A stretch of DNA of 64,000 nucleotides from Haematobia irritans (lineage: Eukaryota > Arthropoda > Insecta > Diptera > Muscidae). Positions within the stretch are counted from its first letter, which is position 1. Every line of letters starts with the position of its first letter. Shown here in pieces: positions 32,161-43,232 of the stretch. Location: the NCBI RefSeq assembly GCF_050003625.1, contig NC_134397.1, positions 97,138,162 to 97,202,161 on the forward strand, given 5' to 3'. The position numbers and the translations under genes were made by a program. The notes under the pieces were generated by a model, which was not told where the DNA came from, searched no databases, and saw only the letters and a list, made by a program, of their open reading frames with translations.

Positions 32161-32398
32161 ACTGTCACAACAACAATAACAACAAAAATTCATTTTAGTG
32201 CCCACCAATATGGAAAATGCTATAGGGTATTTAGATTACAGTCTGTACTTTAAAGAAACATCGAGAAATATACCGAAACTAAGTGGCGAGTTCGAGTTTG
32301 GTGTCGGTTTCCACCTCTGTCCTCTGTAGTGGCCACGGGTTAAAGAACCATTAAAGACTTAAGATTTTAACCTAACTTTTTTAAAAATGTAACATATA

Positions 32399-32860
32399 CG
32401 AGGGCAGTTCGGAAACTTCTTAGCCTAACACAAAAAGCGCGGTATAAACAGAAAAAAGTTAAGTGCTTTTTTTGGAAACTTCCATCTCTGTTATGAACAC
32501 ATGTTAAATTGTGTTTCGATATGGCAACTCTTTCATATAGAAACAGGTGTTCAAAAAAGACGCATCCGCAATTTTTTACGATGGAAAGATTAGAAATGCG
32601 TGCTGTCATTAAATATTTACATAAAAAAGAAATTCATAATGATATGGTGAATGTGTTAGGTGAAAGTGCTCCTTCATATGCAACAGTAAAAAATTGGGTT
32701 ACGTGGTCGTACAAGCATTGAAGACGAATCACGTAGTGGACGTCCAAAAACAGCAACAACAACAGAAATTGTAGCCAAAGTGATGTGTGTGAAGATACAT
32801 TCGAATTTAAAATTGCGGCAGAGGCCTTAGCCGAGACACAAACCAGCACCTTCAAAGCAA
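32399..32860 (+). mobile_element. Mariner fragment (5' half)
   Basis: It begins CGAGGGCAGTTCGGAAACTT, the same end as 441 and 36591. It encodes MERLEMRAVIKYLHKKEIHN and VLGESAPSYATVKNWV, then in another frame GRTSIEDESRSGRPKTATTT, i.e. the HTH DNA-binding half of a mariner transposase. It stops at about 32860 without the catalytic domain. It complements the 3' halves at 441-1012 and 36590-37220. Confidence 0.85.
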
Positions 32861-32999
32861 TTTTTTTTTAAATTAAATTCGAATTTAGTTTTACAAATTT
32901 ATCATTTTTTTGGAAACGCTAAGAATTTTTAAATGGAATTTGATAGAATTCGTTAAAGACGGTCGTAAGTATCCTTAATTCGAACAAATTTCATCACAA

Positions 33000-33480
33000 A
33001 AATAACTTAGAAACCGGCAAAATTAAAATTTTGTTTATCAAAAAAGGGACCATTCGGGGTTCGGGATTCCAAAAAATAATTTCATTAGAAAAGTATTTCA
33101 GAAAGCGGAAAATTGAAAAATATTTTCCGACTGAATTAACATCAACGGGGCCACTGTGCGAAAACCGTTCGGGTTCCAAGACGAAACTACCACCATTGGA
33201 TAGGTCTTAAGGCGTACTATTCAAATTCAAAGTATTTTAGAAAGCGGAAAATTTGTAAATTATTATTCCGGTTATTTTGCACATCTGTGACCACTGTGCC
33301 AAAACCGTTGGGGGTTCCAGCTTTCATAGCCACGAAAGTCTTCATTAGAAAAGTATTTGTGAAAAGCGCAAATTTGAAGATACTTTTTCAACAAATTTTT
33401 ACAACGGAGCCCACTGTGCCAAAACTAAGCCGCGTGCGGTATGGAGACTAGGTTCATTGGAAAGGGCTAGAGCTCTGCTT
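33000..33480. repeat. Degenerate ~120-145 bp tandem repeat, about three units
   Basis: Each unit has 'AGAAAAGTATTTCAGAAAGCGGAAAA' (33084, 33227, 33343) followed about 65 bases later by 'CCACTGTGCCAAAACCGTT' (33151, 33291, 33410). Spacing drifts from 143 to about 117. No coding frame. Confidence 0.65.
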
Positions 33481-33559
33481 TAATACCCAAAAAAAGTCTT
33501 CACTATATATAAATATAACAAGTTTTTTAAGTTCTATTTAAATGTTATGGAAACTTTTC

Positions 33560-34435
33560 TATATATTGTCAATATTCTTTTTTGTATACACACATGAACT
33601 TTTTTCTGATTCAACCACGAAATTAATTGATACACTTAATTATTTAATTGAAAGGTCTTAAATCACGAAAATTACATTAAAGATATACTTGATTAAAAAA
33701 TTAATTGATTTCATTAGCAAATTTCAATTAATTTTTTAATTGATTCAATTGAAAATTTAATTGATGTTGATTGCAAAACTCAATTAATTTTTTCATTAAA
33801 AACGTAACTATATTCAATTACATTCTTAACTGACTTAGTGTTTTTAATTTGATTAAAAAATTGTTTGTTTGAAATAAATTTTTAGTTAAAAATTAAAAAA
33901 AAAAAACATCACTTTTTTAATTACTTAGTTCCAAGTTTGATTAAAAAGTTAATTGTATCAAAAAGTTTTTTATTTAAAAATTGTAATGTTATTAACTTTT
34001 TGATTCCATATTGATTTAAAGTTAATTGTATCAATTAATTTATTAATTGAAAATATTTCAACTTCTATCAAATGTGTTGGTGATATTTTTTTCTGTGTAG
34101 GACTCACATTATTGGAGCAGGTGATATTTATCAATAAACTTTTCTGTTCACTGCGTTTGAATGCGAAGAAGTAAAATTTTGCAATACTTTTACAAGAGAA
34201 AATATTGCAAATTTAATTGCTCCAATCAATTTTTAATTATAATTTTTTCTATCGCGAAAATGATAATATCAATCATCTATAACAACTAAAAAATTAGTTG
34301 TTTCAACTAAATTCTGTAATAGATTTTTATTTTAATTAAATAAATAATGAAATCAATTAAATTGTGATGAAATAGATTTTAAATTAAATTATTAATTAAA
34401 ACTTTAAAATATATTGGTTGTATTTTTGCTGTGTG
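33560..34435. repeat. AT-rich palindromic MITEs
   Basis: A first copy runs from about 33586 (CACACATGAACTTTTTTCTG) to 34099 (TTTTTTTCTGTGTA). A second probably runs from about 34110 to TTTTTGCTGTGTG at 34435. They are made of alternating AATTGATTCAATTAA-like half palindromes. No coding. Confidence 0.5.
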
Positions 34436-34440
34436 ATGAA

Positions 34441-34788
34441 GAGCCACCGTGGTGCAATGGTTAGCATGCCCGCCTTGCATACACAAGGTCGTGGGTTCGA
34501 TTCCTGCTACGACCGAACACCAAAAAGTTTTTCAGCGGTGGATTATCCTACCTCAGTAATGCTGGTGACATTTCTGAGGGTTTCAAAGCTTCTCTAAGTG
34601 GTTTCACCGGAATGTGGAACGCCGTTCGGACTCGGCTATAAAAAGGAGGTCCCTTGTCATTGAGCTTAACATGGAATCGGGCAGCACTCAGTGATAAGAG
34701 AGAAGTTCACCACTGTGGTATCACAATGGACTGAATAGTCTAAGTGAGCCTGATACATCGGGCTGCCACATAACCTAACCTAACCTAA
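34441..34788 (+). mobile_element. tRNA-derived SINE whose 3' tail is that of LINE-A
   Basis: The head GAGCCACCGTGGTGCAATGG has A-box GTGCAATGGTTAGCATG and B-box GGTTCGATTCC at 34494. The body includes CGTTCGGACTCGGCTATAAA and AGGAGGTCCCTTGTCATTGA, a core seen in other insect SINEs. The 3' end from GTGGTATCACAATGGACTGA to (TAACC)n is nearly identical to the LINE-A 3' end at 7771-7844. It is therefore most likely mobilised by LINE-A. No target duplication is clear. Confidence 0.88.
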
Positions 34789-34789
34789 G

Positions 34790-35097
34790 ATTTTGTTGAT
34801 TCGCAGTTGATTCGCAAATTCAATTAAATCCATTGGTTCAATTAAAAGTGTAATTGATTAAGATCGCAAAACACAATCTTTTCACTGAAGCAATTTTTTA
34901 TTAATTCATTTAATTTTTTTATTGAAATTGCTGGCATAAGGAAACAGATAGCATCAATCACAGAATTAATTAGAAATTAAAAAATTAAATTAATTAATTC
35001 GGAATTTACAATCAATTGTAGAGTTAATTCAATTAATTTTTAAACTAAGCCAATAAACTGCTTATTGTATCAGAACTAAAAATTAATTAATTATATC
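34790..35097. repeat. AT-rich palindromic MITE sequence
   Basis: AATTAATTGAATTAA-type half palindromes as at 33560. Nothing else. Confidence 0.45.
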
Positions 35098-35400
35098 TTT
35101 ATGACTCTTTTATCGGAACGACCATTTTTCATATTCAGCATCCGTCTGTGGAACTCTCTACCATCGAATTTGCAAACAATTAAATAATTTCTTAAACTCT
35201 CAGTAATTCTTATTAATTTATAATTTTTTATATATTATTGTACTTATTTATACATACACTTTTTCTTTTGTTAATTTAGTTTATTTTTCATTGTTTTGTG
35301 ACAAAATTACATTCTGTATCACAACTTGAAACTAGTACTGTCACTTATGAGATGTAAATCTTGTTGTGCTGGTTTTTCAAATAAAATAAATAAAAAACAA
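35098..35400 (+). mobile_element. LINE 3' end (C-terminus of RT protein plus tail)
   Basis: The frame LSERPFFIFSIRLWNSLPSN followed by a stop near 35187 is the conserved end of CR1/jockey-type ORF2 proteins (FxxRLWNSLP). A ~200 base 3' UTR ends in (AAATAAA)n at about 35380-35420. It is 5' truncated. Confidence 0.75.
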
Positions 35401-35754
35401 TAAAAAACAATAAAATAAATTACACATTTATAATATTTTAACTAAAAAAATAATAGTATTTTTTAATTGGATCAATTAATTTCGTGATAAAAAAAAACAA
35501 AAATTTTTGTACAAAAACCTAAAATTATTTAAATATATATTGCAACCCAGTATTTCTAAATTTTCGATTATATTTTGCATTGAAAATATTTTTTATTCAA
35601 TAAAAATTGTAATTTGTATTTTAAGTTTAATCATTTTCTTTTTTAATTTTGTAATTAATTGGGTTTTCAACTTTTTAATTGGAAATATTTTAGAAATATT
35701 TTTTCTGTGCAAGCATTTCACTTTAAGGTTTCTTGTAATTTCATAACAGTGCAT
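35401..35754. other. AT-rich sequence, no gene
   Basis: Low-complexity AT-rich DNA, likely eroded MITE sequence. The open frames here follow composition only. Confidence 0.4.
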
Positions 35755-35756
35755 AC

Positions 35757-36012
35757 ACAGAAAAAATACCACCAAAATATTTCCAACTATACTTTTACTA
35801 GAATTAAAAAACAATATTCAATTAAAAATTTAATTGCTTCAACAAATTTTTAAATTGAAATAAAAATCAATCACAAAAATTGATTGTATCATTTAATGTT
35901 TTAATTGGAACAATTAATTTTTTAATTGATACTATCATTTCAATGATTTAAGACATTTCAATTAAAAATTAATTGGATCAATTACTTTTGTGATTGAAGA
36001 CAAAAAATATTT
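35757..36012. mobile_element. AT-rich palindromic MITE, about 256 bp, with visible ends
   Basis: Its left end CACAGAAAAAATACCACC and right-end complement CAGGGAAAAAAATATT are inverted repeats, flanked by TA on both sides (35755-35756; 36013-36014). The interior holds TTAATTGAAACAATTAA-like palindromes. No coding. Confidence 0.55.
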
Positions 36013-36014
36013 TT

Positions 36015-36469
36015 TTCCCTGTATGACTGAATATAAGATGCGTTTCCCGATTACAATTGTGGTTGGAGTTTTTTCTGGAATTTGTGAATATGAAAATATT
36101 TATACAGAAACTACAATAATTATTTCTACAAAATTTTCAATTTTTTTCTGATTCAATCTTGAAATTAATTTATCCAATTAATGTTCTAATTGAAATTGAT
36201 TCAAACACGATAGTATCAATCACAAAATAAATTTGGAATAAAAAATATTATTGGTTAAAAAGTAATTGTTTTCTTGGCGCTTTCACTTAATTTTTAATTG
36301 CTTCAATTAAAAATTTGATTGATTTTGGTAGAAAACTCATTTTTTTACTTGAAACAATCAATTGATTAATTTTCTATTATTTATTTATAATTATTTCACC
36401 ACTCGAAGAAATATTTTTTGCAATTGTTTAAGAGTTTATATTTTCTTATGAAATTTTCGACTATATTTA
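36015..36469. repeat. Further AT-rich palindromic repeat sequence
   Basis: Diverged copies of the same AT-rich elements (CAATTTTTTTCTGATTCAAT at 36148). No supported border and no gene. Confidence 0.4.
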
Positions 36470-36560
36470 TTATTATATAATCGGCTTAAATTATTTAATG
36501 AACTGCCAATTGAATTAAAAAAAGAAACAAACATACATTCCTTAAAAAACTATCTGCAAA
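36470..36560 (+). mobile_element. LINE ORF2 C-terminal snippet
   Basis: RLKLFNELPIELKKETNIHS is the conserved C-terminal motif of CR1/jockey-type LINE proteins (FNxLPxELK). The snippet runs directly into an inverted mariner piece. Confidence 0.6.
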
Positions 36561-36588
36561 AGGGTAAAACAATAAATTCAGAGTACTG
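36553..36588 (+). repeat. Inverted 36-base mariner piece next to the mariner end
   Basis: CTGCAAAAGGGTAAAACAAT plus AAATTCAGAGTACT equals the sense strand of the mariner that lies in opposite orientation at 36590-37220 (complement of about 37032-37068). It is a small inverted duplication formed during rearrangement. Confidence 0.7.
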
Positions 36589-36589
36589 C

Positions 36590-37220
36590 GAGGGAGGTTG
36601 GGAAACTTCTTAGCCTATCAATGAAAGAGAATAGTTAGTTTTTCAAAAATAGTTTTATTTTTCAATATAATCTCCTGAAACTTCAATAGACTTAGTCCAA
36701 CGCTTTTCTAGCAATTCTATCCCTTGATTAAAATAGTTTTTCTCAAGGCCTTCAAAATAGTGGTTTACAACTGTAATTGCATCTTCATTTGAGGTAAAAC
36801 GCTAGCCAGCAAGGAATTTTTATAGATTTGGAAACATGTAAAAGTCACTGGGAGCTAAATCAGGAGAATAAGGTGGATGGTCAAGCAACTCGTACTTTAA
36901 TTCGTTGATTTTAGCCATTGTTAAAACACTCTTGTGCGCTGGTGCGTTGTCTTGGTGAAAAATTATTTTTTTGTGTTGTAAGCCAGGACGTTTTTCTCGA
37001 ATTTGTACATTTAATTGATCCAAAAGGTTGCAATAGTACTCTGAATTTATTGTTTTGCCCTTTTGCAGACAGTCAATCAATAAAATACCTTTGAAGTCCC
37101 AAAAAACCGTTGCCATAACCTTACCAGCCGATTGAATTGTTTTTGCCTTCTTTGGGGCACTTCCGCCAGCTTCAGTCCATTGTTTGACTTGTTCTTTTGT
37201 CTCTGGAGTATAGTGGTGGA
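36590..37220 (-). mobile_element. Mariner fragment (3' half), same subfamily as 441-1012
   Basis: The terminal repeat GAGGGAGGTTGGGAAACTTC begins near 36591. The minus strand encodes HHYTPETKEQ (shifted frame), VFWDFKGILLIDCLQKGKTI, KKIIFHQDNAPAHKSVLTMA and HPPYSPDLAPSDFYMFPNL. This copy keeps two of three catalytic acidic residues in an open frame. It is truncated at about 37220, where copia sequence starts. Confidence 0.87.
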
Positions 37221-39113
37221 ACTATGGCTCAAATCCTTTTAATTTCGCTTAAAACGATCCAAATGGCCTCTTTGCATTTATGGGCATCTGCAGATTTCAA
37301 GGCTTCTTCATACGTCTGTGGTTCTCTTTCTTCCATTACAGACAGAAATATTTCATCTATATTTATCTTCTTCTTTGGCTTCTGACGCAAATTATACCTT
37401 GTACGTTCGTCTCTGGCAACATGGTTATTAACTTGAACCGGGTTATTAACTTGAACCGATGACGTTGATGCTTCAGTTTCACCCGCTTCATCCGCTTCAG
37501 TCCAGCATTCCGATCTTTCAATTTAAATATCTGAGTATGTTTCAATATCCAAATTTTGTTCATCGCCTTGACGAAACTGTCTCCCTTGAACATTTGACTG
37601 TGGCAAAGTTTCATCATGATTCGTAGTATTTTGTCATTTTTTCATCATGTTCAATATTTATTTTGAGCTCATCTACAAGGATCTCATTTTGTTCTCCCTC
37701 TATTGGTACATCCAATTCATTGCAAAACATCACGTCTCTATAAATTTCAATACGTCTCTCCTTTTCAAAATATATACGTACACCTTTAACATTATCATCG
37801 TAACCAACAAAAACTCCTTTCTTGCTCTTAGGATCCCATTTCTTTCTTGTTTGTTTAGCAATATGTGCAAATATTTCTGTTCCGAACACTTTGATATCTT
37901 GTATTTTTATATTAAACGGTTTGTCATATCACAATTCAAAAGGTGACTTGCTTTTAATTAAACTAGGTCCTGTGCGGCTTAGCATATACACCACATGATG
38001 CACAGCTTCATCCCAAAGTATTTTATTTAAATTCTTTGAGTGTAATAAAGTTCTAGGCAACTCTACAACAGTTCGTATTTCTCTTTCCGCTGACCCATTC
38101 TGTTCAGGCGTGTATGCAACAGTCTTCTGGTGCTCTATGCCATATTTCTTGAATATTAACTCAACACTTTTATTGACAAATTCCGTCTGTTCTAAAGTTC
38201 TTTATGGTGAGTTTCAAATTTTTGATTTTATTAAGGAAATCCGTTATACATTCAAAAACATCATTTTGTGTGTTTAGGAAGTATACCCATTTAAAGCGAG
38301 AAAAATCATCTTTCAAAAGTAAGAAATATTTCGATCCACCAAGATAAAATTTCCATAGGTGCACAAATATCGGCATGAATGAGCTCTTCCGAAAGAGTTG
38401 CTCGGTTGGTACTTGAATTAAATTGTAGTCGATGTTGTTTACCCAAACAACAACCTTCACATATTTCCCTTTGTTCATCAATATATTTAATATTACTTGC
38501 CTTCAACAATTCCGTAACATGTGCGTTATTTTGATGAACTAGACGTTGGTGCCACAATTTTATTGATTCCTTGTCTTTGGTTTGATTTTCAGAATCTGCC
38601 ACAAAATTGTTACTCTTCTTCTGTAACATCTTCACATTCAATTCAAAAAGATTACCTTTGCGATAACCCAAAGCCTCTATTCTGCCATTTCTGGTAAACT
38701 TGCAAATTTCATTGTTTGATTGAATATGATATCCTTTATTCAAGGCTGAGGTTGCAGAAATCAAGTTTACCTTAAGATTTGGGACGAACAGAACATTTTC
38801 AAAAAATCTTTTTCGGTATCCTTGTTCCCCTTATATTAAAACATCAATATTGCCTTCTCCAACGGCATCTAGAGTTGTCTCCAATTTTTATCTTTGAAGG
38901 CTCTTGGAAAAATGTAAAACTTGAAAACCATTCTCGATTTGATGTCATATGCTCTGATGCACCATAATCTATTATCCACTTAACTTCAGAATTCGAAGCA
39001 TTTTGCTCATTGGTCATAAAAGCATTGGATTTAGCCTTATTGTTATGTTTTCCGTAACCAGATTTTTTCCACAAGGGACAATCTTTTTTCCAATGTCCTT
39101 CTTAGTTGCATTT
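37221..39113 (-). pseudogene. Copia pol remnant: protease, integrase, RT start
   Basis: In minus-strand order: zinc-knuckle end EGHWKKDCPLWKKSG; protease VKWIIDYGASEHMTSN (D-Y-G in place of D-S-G); pre-integrase IKLWHQRLVHQNNAHV and CEGCCLGKQHR; integrase core KYFLLLKDDFSRFKWVYFL; the GKG-type tail KKGVFVGYDDNVKGVRIYF; and RT start EREPQTYEEALKSADAHKCK. Several frameshifts lie near 38200, 38330, 38830 and 37615. The catalytic Ser position of the protease motif is changed. Confidence 0.85.
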
Positions 39114-40641
39114 GCATGGGCAAAAACAGATAAAGAAAAGGCTAGTGTCTTTGCCAAACATCTGGCTACCATCTTTTCAAAAAAACCTACAACAAGCCTT
39201 GGATATGTTAACTATATTTACCAAGAATCAATACCGAAGGTAACTATACAAGAAATACTCCTGGAAATAAAGAACCTACGTAAAAATAAATCTCCCGGCT
39301 TTGATTTGATCAGTGGTGATATCCTAAAACAACTTCCTATAAAAGCAATAGCCAAAATTACGAAAATATTCCACGCTGTTATACGTTTAAAATATGTGCC
39401 AACAATTTGGAAAGTCGCCGAAGTTATAATGATTCCTAAACCAGGCAAAGATCTGAACGAAGCCAGTTCATATAGACCGATAGCGTTATTACCATTGATA
39501 GGTAAATTGTTTGAAAAAGTTATAAGTAATCGCCTAAACTCATTTATAGAGCGAAGAGACATAATACCAAGTCATCAATTTGGCTTCCGTAAAGGTCATT
39601 CCACAATAGAACAAATACACCGAATAACAAGCGACATTGAAGAAGCTTTTGAAAGACACGAGGTATGTTCGGCTGTGTTCTTAGACATATCCCATGCATT
39701 TGACGGAGTAGTGCATTCTTCGTTAAAACATAAACTTAAATCCATTCTTCCAAAAAGCTACTGCAAATTACTAGAGTCATATCTAGATGATCGATTCTTT
39801 CGTGTGGAACAAGGAAATGAGTATTCTGAAATGTATCCAATCTACTCCGGAGTTCCACAGGGTAGTATACTGGGTCCACTTCTGTACTTATTATACACAT
39901 ATGATCTACCATGTTGTGAAGAATGTACAATAGGTACATTTGCCGACGACACTGTCATACTTGCAAAAGGAAATACAAATCAAAGATCATCTGAAAAACT
40001 ACAAAATGCTCTGGCAGTAATTGACACATGGACAGAAAAATGGGGGTTAAATTTGAATAGCTCCAAATCCGTGCACATAGATTTTACAAACAGAAGAACA
40101 AACTACAATCCTATATACATTAGAGACAAACAGGTACCTAAGGCAACCTCTGCGAAATATCTTGGGATGACACTAGATGCAAAACTTAATTGGAAAGACT
40201 ATGTGGAAAACAAGAAAAAAGCTTTAGAGATGAAATATAGAGAGTTAAATTGGTTGATTGGGATAAAATCAGCTTTATCTGTGCAAAACAAACTTATGAT
40301 CTATAATCAGATCCTAAAACCTATATGGGCATATGGTATCCAATTGTGGGGGATGCGCAAGTGACAGTACCATTGAAAGTATTCAAATACTGCAAAACAA
40401 AATACTAAGGCGAATAGTAAATGCACCCTGGTTTATACGTAACAGCGACCTTCATAGGGACCTGAAGATGAATACAGTCAAAGAAGAAATTCAGCAAATA
40501 GCAGAAAAATATGAAGTGAAGCTTCAAAATCATACAAATCCGGAAATTCCAAAATTGCTTGAGGCAGATATCACACGAAGACTTAATCGCTACAAACTTT
40601 TTGATTTGAGAAGGCGCTTTACACAGCACAATGTGTTCTAA
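39114..40641 (+). pseudogene. LINE-D reverse transcriptase, nearly intact fragment
   Basis: It has KNKSPGFDLISGDILKQLP, SYRPIALLPLIGKLFEKVI, HQFGFRKGHSTIEQIHRI, VFLDISHAFDGVVHS, YSGVPQGSILGPLLYLLYTY and catalytic TFADDTVILAKG, then KYLGMTLDAKLNWKDYV. One frameshift at about 40362 moves the C-terminus (IQILQNKILRRIVNAPWFIR ... RRLNRYKLFDLRRRFTQH) to another frame. Jockey-clade style, without RNase H. Confidence 0.88.
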
Positions 40642-40774
40642 TACACTAGCTGCTTAGTATTCCTTATTTTATTAAAAAAAAACTACTAGTTAGTCTTCAT
40701 ATAACGGACTAGTTGTAGTGTTATATTTAAGCAAATTTGTAATGTTTAAAAAAAAAATAAATAAAAAAAAAAAT
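39114..40774 (+). mobile_element. LINE-D: jockey-clade RT, 5' truncated, inserted in copia gag
   Basis: RT coding begins abruptly within copia sequence and ends with a stop at 40641, a ~100 base 3' UTR and an A-rich tail (40748-40774). Copia gag resumes at once. There is no endonuclease or ORF1. A clean duplication cannot be read at the junctions. Confidence 0.88.
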
Positions 40775-42109
40775 TGAAACACTTACCAGGTTTCTTGTTT
40801 TCCTTGGTCTTGCCTTGCCATTGTCTCTTCATTTGGAGAGCCTTTGACTCAATATTGTCACGATTCATACGGGACTGTTCTAACATAAGCCGATTCGTTA
40901 AATTTTTTAAATTGCGTTTTTCTTCGGCATATGACTCCCATGCAGTTACAAAATGATTATAAGTAGCTGGCAACGTCATAAGCACATTAGTTATTATCAT
41001 ATTCTCGGAAAGTGGGTCACCTAAATTTTTTAACCGATCTGCAATCTCTTCAATTCTTGCAATGTGTGTCTCAATTAGAGGTCTGCACAATTCCAGTTGT
41101 AAATGCAGAGTACACGTGTACTTGCTACATGAGTACATCTATTTGAAAGAGTCGCAAAACTATTGGTACACATTTTGATGAACACCAAAAGCCACGAGTA
41201 ACTTCTTGTTGCTACTCTGATGTCTTCACTACCAACAAACACATATTCCTCTTTCTCTCTTATTGAAGTGTACTCAGAGTGATCACGTCGAGTATGTTGC
41301 GAGAACAAAACTTCATAGAGTACTCCATGTACCAAGTGCAGTTTCAGAAATACAAAAAAACAGTTAATCTCCATAATATATGTTTTGGTTTATTATAAAG
41401 AACGGCAAACGTTAAGGTAAGTGTGTGACATACATAAATATATGAAATATGTGATATACATACATATCTATGATTAATAATAATGGAAAGTTTTGCTTCG
41501 CACATAACTGAGAAATACTTGTGGTACCACGTGAAGTAAAGAGAATCCATGTTGTACTTTTTCTCAAGTACTTAAATTTTTATTGTTCCTTTTTTTCGGA
41601 ACACATATTGTTTCGGATAAGTACTTGGTGGTATTTGACAAGCAAGTGTTCTCTTCACTTCACTACTTGCGCTCTGAGAGAAAGACAGTGTATGTACTAT
41701 ATTCGACAGCGAATTGCATACATGTAGTGAAAAGTTATTCGATGCAGACCTCTAGTCTCAATGTTATCATCTGGTCGTTTTTGAATTTCATAAAACTGTT
41801 GCTGTAACAAATGTACACTTACTTCTGATTGACTTTCGTGAATTGCTGTAAGTTTGCCCCACATTTCTTTAGATTCCTTGCAACACATCACATATTTGAT
41901 AATAGCATTATCTACAGATGATATTATTACCCTTTGCGCCTTGATATCTGTTCGCTCCCAGTTCTGCTAATCGTTATTGCCGTTCCCGTCACCAGCATTA
42001 ACGACCGGTTTTCTATAAGAACCATCTACAACCTTGAAGAGATCCATTGATTTCAGAACAATACATATCTGGAACTTCCAAGTAATTTCTCGATTTTGAA
42101 ATCTTCCAT
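40775..42109 (-). pseudogene. Copia gag, split by a hAT MITE
   Basis: The ATG complement at 42107-42109 starts MEDFKIEKLL; a shift leads to TWKFQICIVLKSMDLFKVVD. A stop lies near 41970. The frame continues DNAIIKYVMCCKESKEMWGK and HLLQQQFYEIQKRPDDNIE, then after the MITE THIARIEEIADRLKNLGDPL, NVLMTLPATYNHFVTAWESY and LMLEQSRMN, ending in the first half of a CCHC knuckle (KPGKCF). This is the UBN2-type copia gag fold. Confidence 0.85.
41076..41754. mobile_element. hAT-type non-autonomous element, 679 bp, with 8-bp target duplication
   Basis: The ends are TAGAGGTCTGCAC and its inverted copy TGCAGACCTCTA. GTCTCAAT flanks both sides (41068-41075, 41755-41762), and its removal restores copia gag. 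The interior contains many AAGTACTTG / CAAGTAGTG-like subrepeats. It shares its TAGAGGT(G/C)TGCAC end with the MITE at 25778. Confidence 0.92.
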
Positions 42110-43232
42110 ATTTGATGTCCTTAAATTGAACTTCTGGCAATAAAATTTCTCTTCAGCGACTTAAAAAAAATCACAAATGTTCTTTTTATTCAAACCGGGC
42201 CCATAACCAGTTAAGAAAAACGAATTAAGAAAAAAAAACGTCTTTATTGAAAAATGGTTTTAAAACAGAATAAAAAATAGTTTCCACAGAAACCATACAA
42301 TATCCAAAGTTATTTGAAAAACCTACTTGGTTACAAAAAATAATATTAAGTAACATTTCCATCAACAGATAGAAAACATGGAAATTAATTAGTTTAGTCC
42401 TACTAACATAGGATATTACTCTTTTGAAGAAGCAATTACTGACTACCTACAAGTAACTACATTCAACGTACGAATAAAAATATTTCCTTTATTGTATATT
42501 GTATTGTGTAATATAATAATAATTTTTTGAAATAAAGTACTGACTTTTTTTGAAAATTATAGTGACAAACAGTTTATTTGAAAGCAATTTTTAATATAGG
42601 TTTCCCAAAAACTTGTTCATTTTTCCGGATAGCAGGAATATTTTGAATGAGTGTAAGTACATTCTTCCCACAGCATAGTTATAATGAACTAAAATACGAT
42701 GCAATACATAAACTAATTTATACGAAAATCATGAACTTATCTACATGAAAAAAATCTTTGCCGCCAAATCATGGTCATTCTTACTATGGGTTAGTTCATT
42801 TTTCATAAACAATAGTAAACTTTTTTCGCTGTATGTTTAAAATGGTCATGGTTTGGCGCCATGACCATGCAGTTAAAAAGTATAACAGGCCATTCAGTTT
42901 TCCTGTTATTAACTTTGAGGAAATCTCAAAATGTGGAGTACAATTTAGTTCAATTTTCCTACGAGATAGTTCATTCTTGCTATAAAACAGTTTACTTTTT
43001 TTCGCTGTACTTTTTGTCACATTGAAGAAAATTTATTTATTTTAATAGTATTTTTATATCATCATTATATTAAATGTTCATTTAATATAATACATTTCAT
43101 GAACTACAATAAAGTTATATCGGCTATAAAATGTTGCGTTGCCTTCTTTCAGAGGATAGTATTGCATATGTAACACATCTCAAAAATTTCAGCCGCAATG
43201 TGAGGTTTCTTAAAAACTGTTTTTCATTTTAG
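42110..43232. other. Unassigned intron end with one MITE-like stretch
   Basis: Between 42700 and 43020 two direct copies of TAGTTCATT...AAACAGT/AGTAAACTTTTTTCGCTGTA lie about 170 bases apart, with a perfect 10-bp hairpin at 42842-42868 (ATGGTCATGG / CCATGACCAT). The last ~30 bases are a good polypyrimidine tract and acceptor for the exon at 43233. No gene is otherwise seen. Confidence 0.5.

Larger units (their letters stand above)
37221..42109 (-). mobile_element. Copia-type LTR retrotransposon, internal region, interrupted twice
   Basis: Minus-strand order gag, protease, integrase, start of RT. Insertions are a jockey-type LINE at about 39114-40774 (within the gag zinc knuckle) and a hAT MITE at 41076-41754 (within gag). 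Most of RT/RNase H and both LTRs are missing; the mariner boundary truncates it. All coding parts are separately damaged. Confidence 0.88.
162..43232 (+). other. Putative giant intron filled with nested transposable elements
   Basis: It is bounded by a donor (GTATGT at 162) and an acceptor (TTTTCATTTTAG ending at 43232). The interval contains no other host exon that I can support; nearly every open frame in it belongs to a transposon. If exon 1 and the Tudor exons are one gene, this is a single intron of 43,071 bases. If not, it is intergenic. RNA-seq junctions would decide. Confidence 0.45.
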
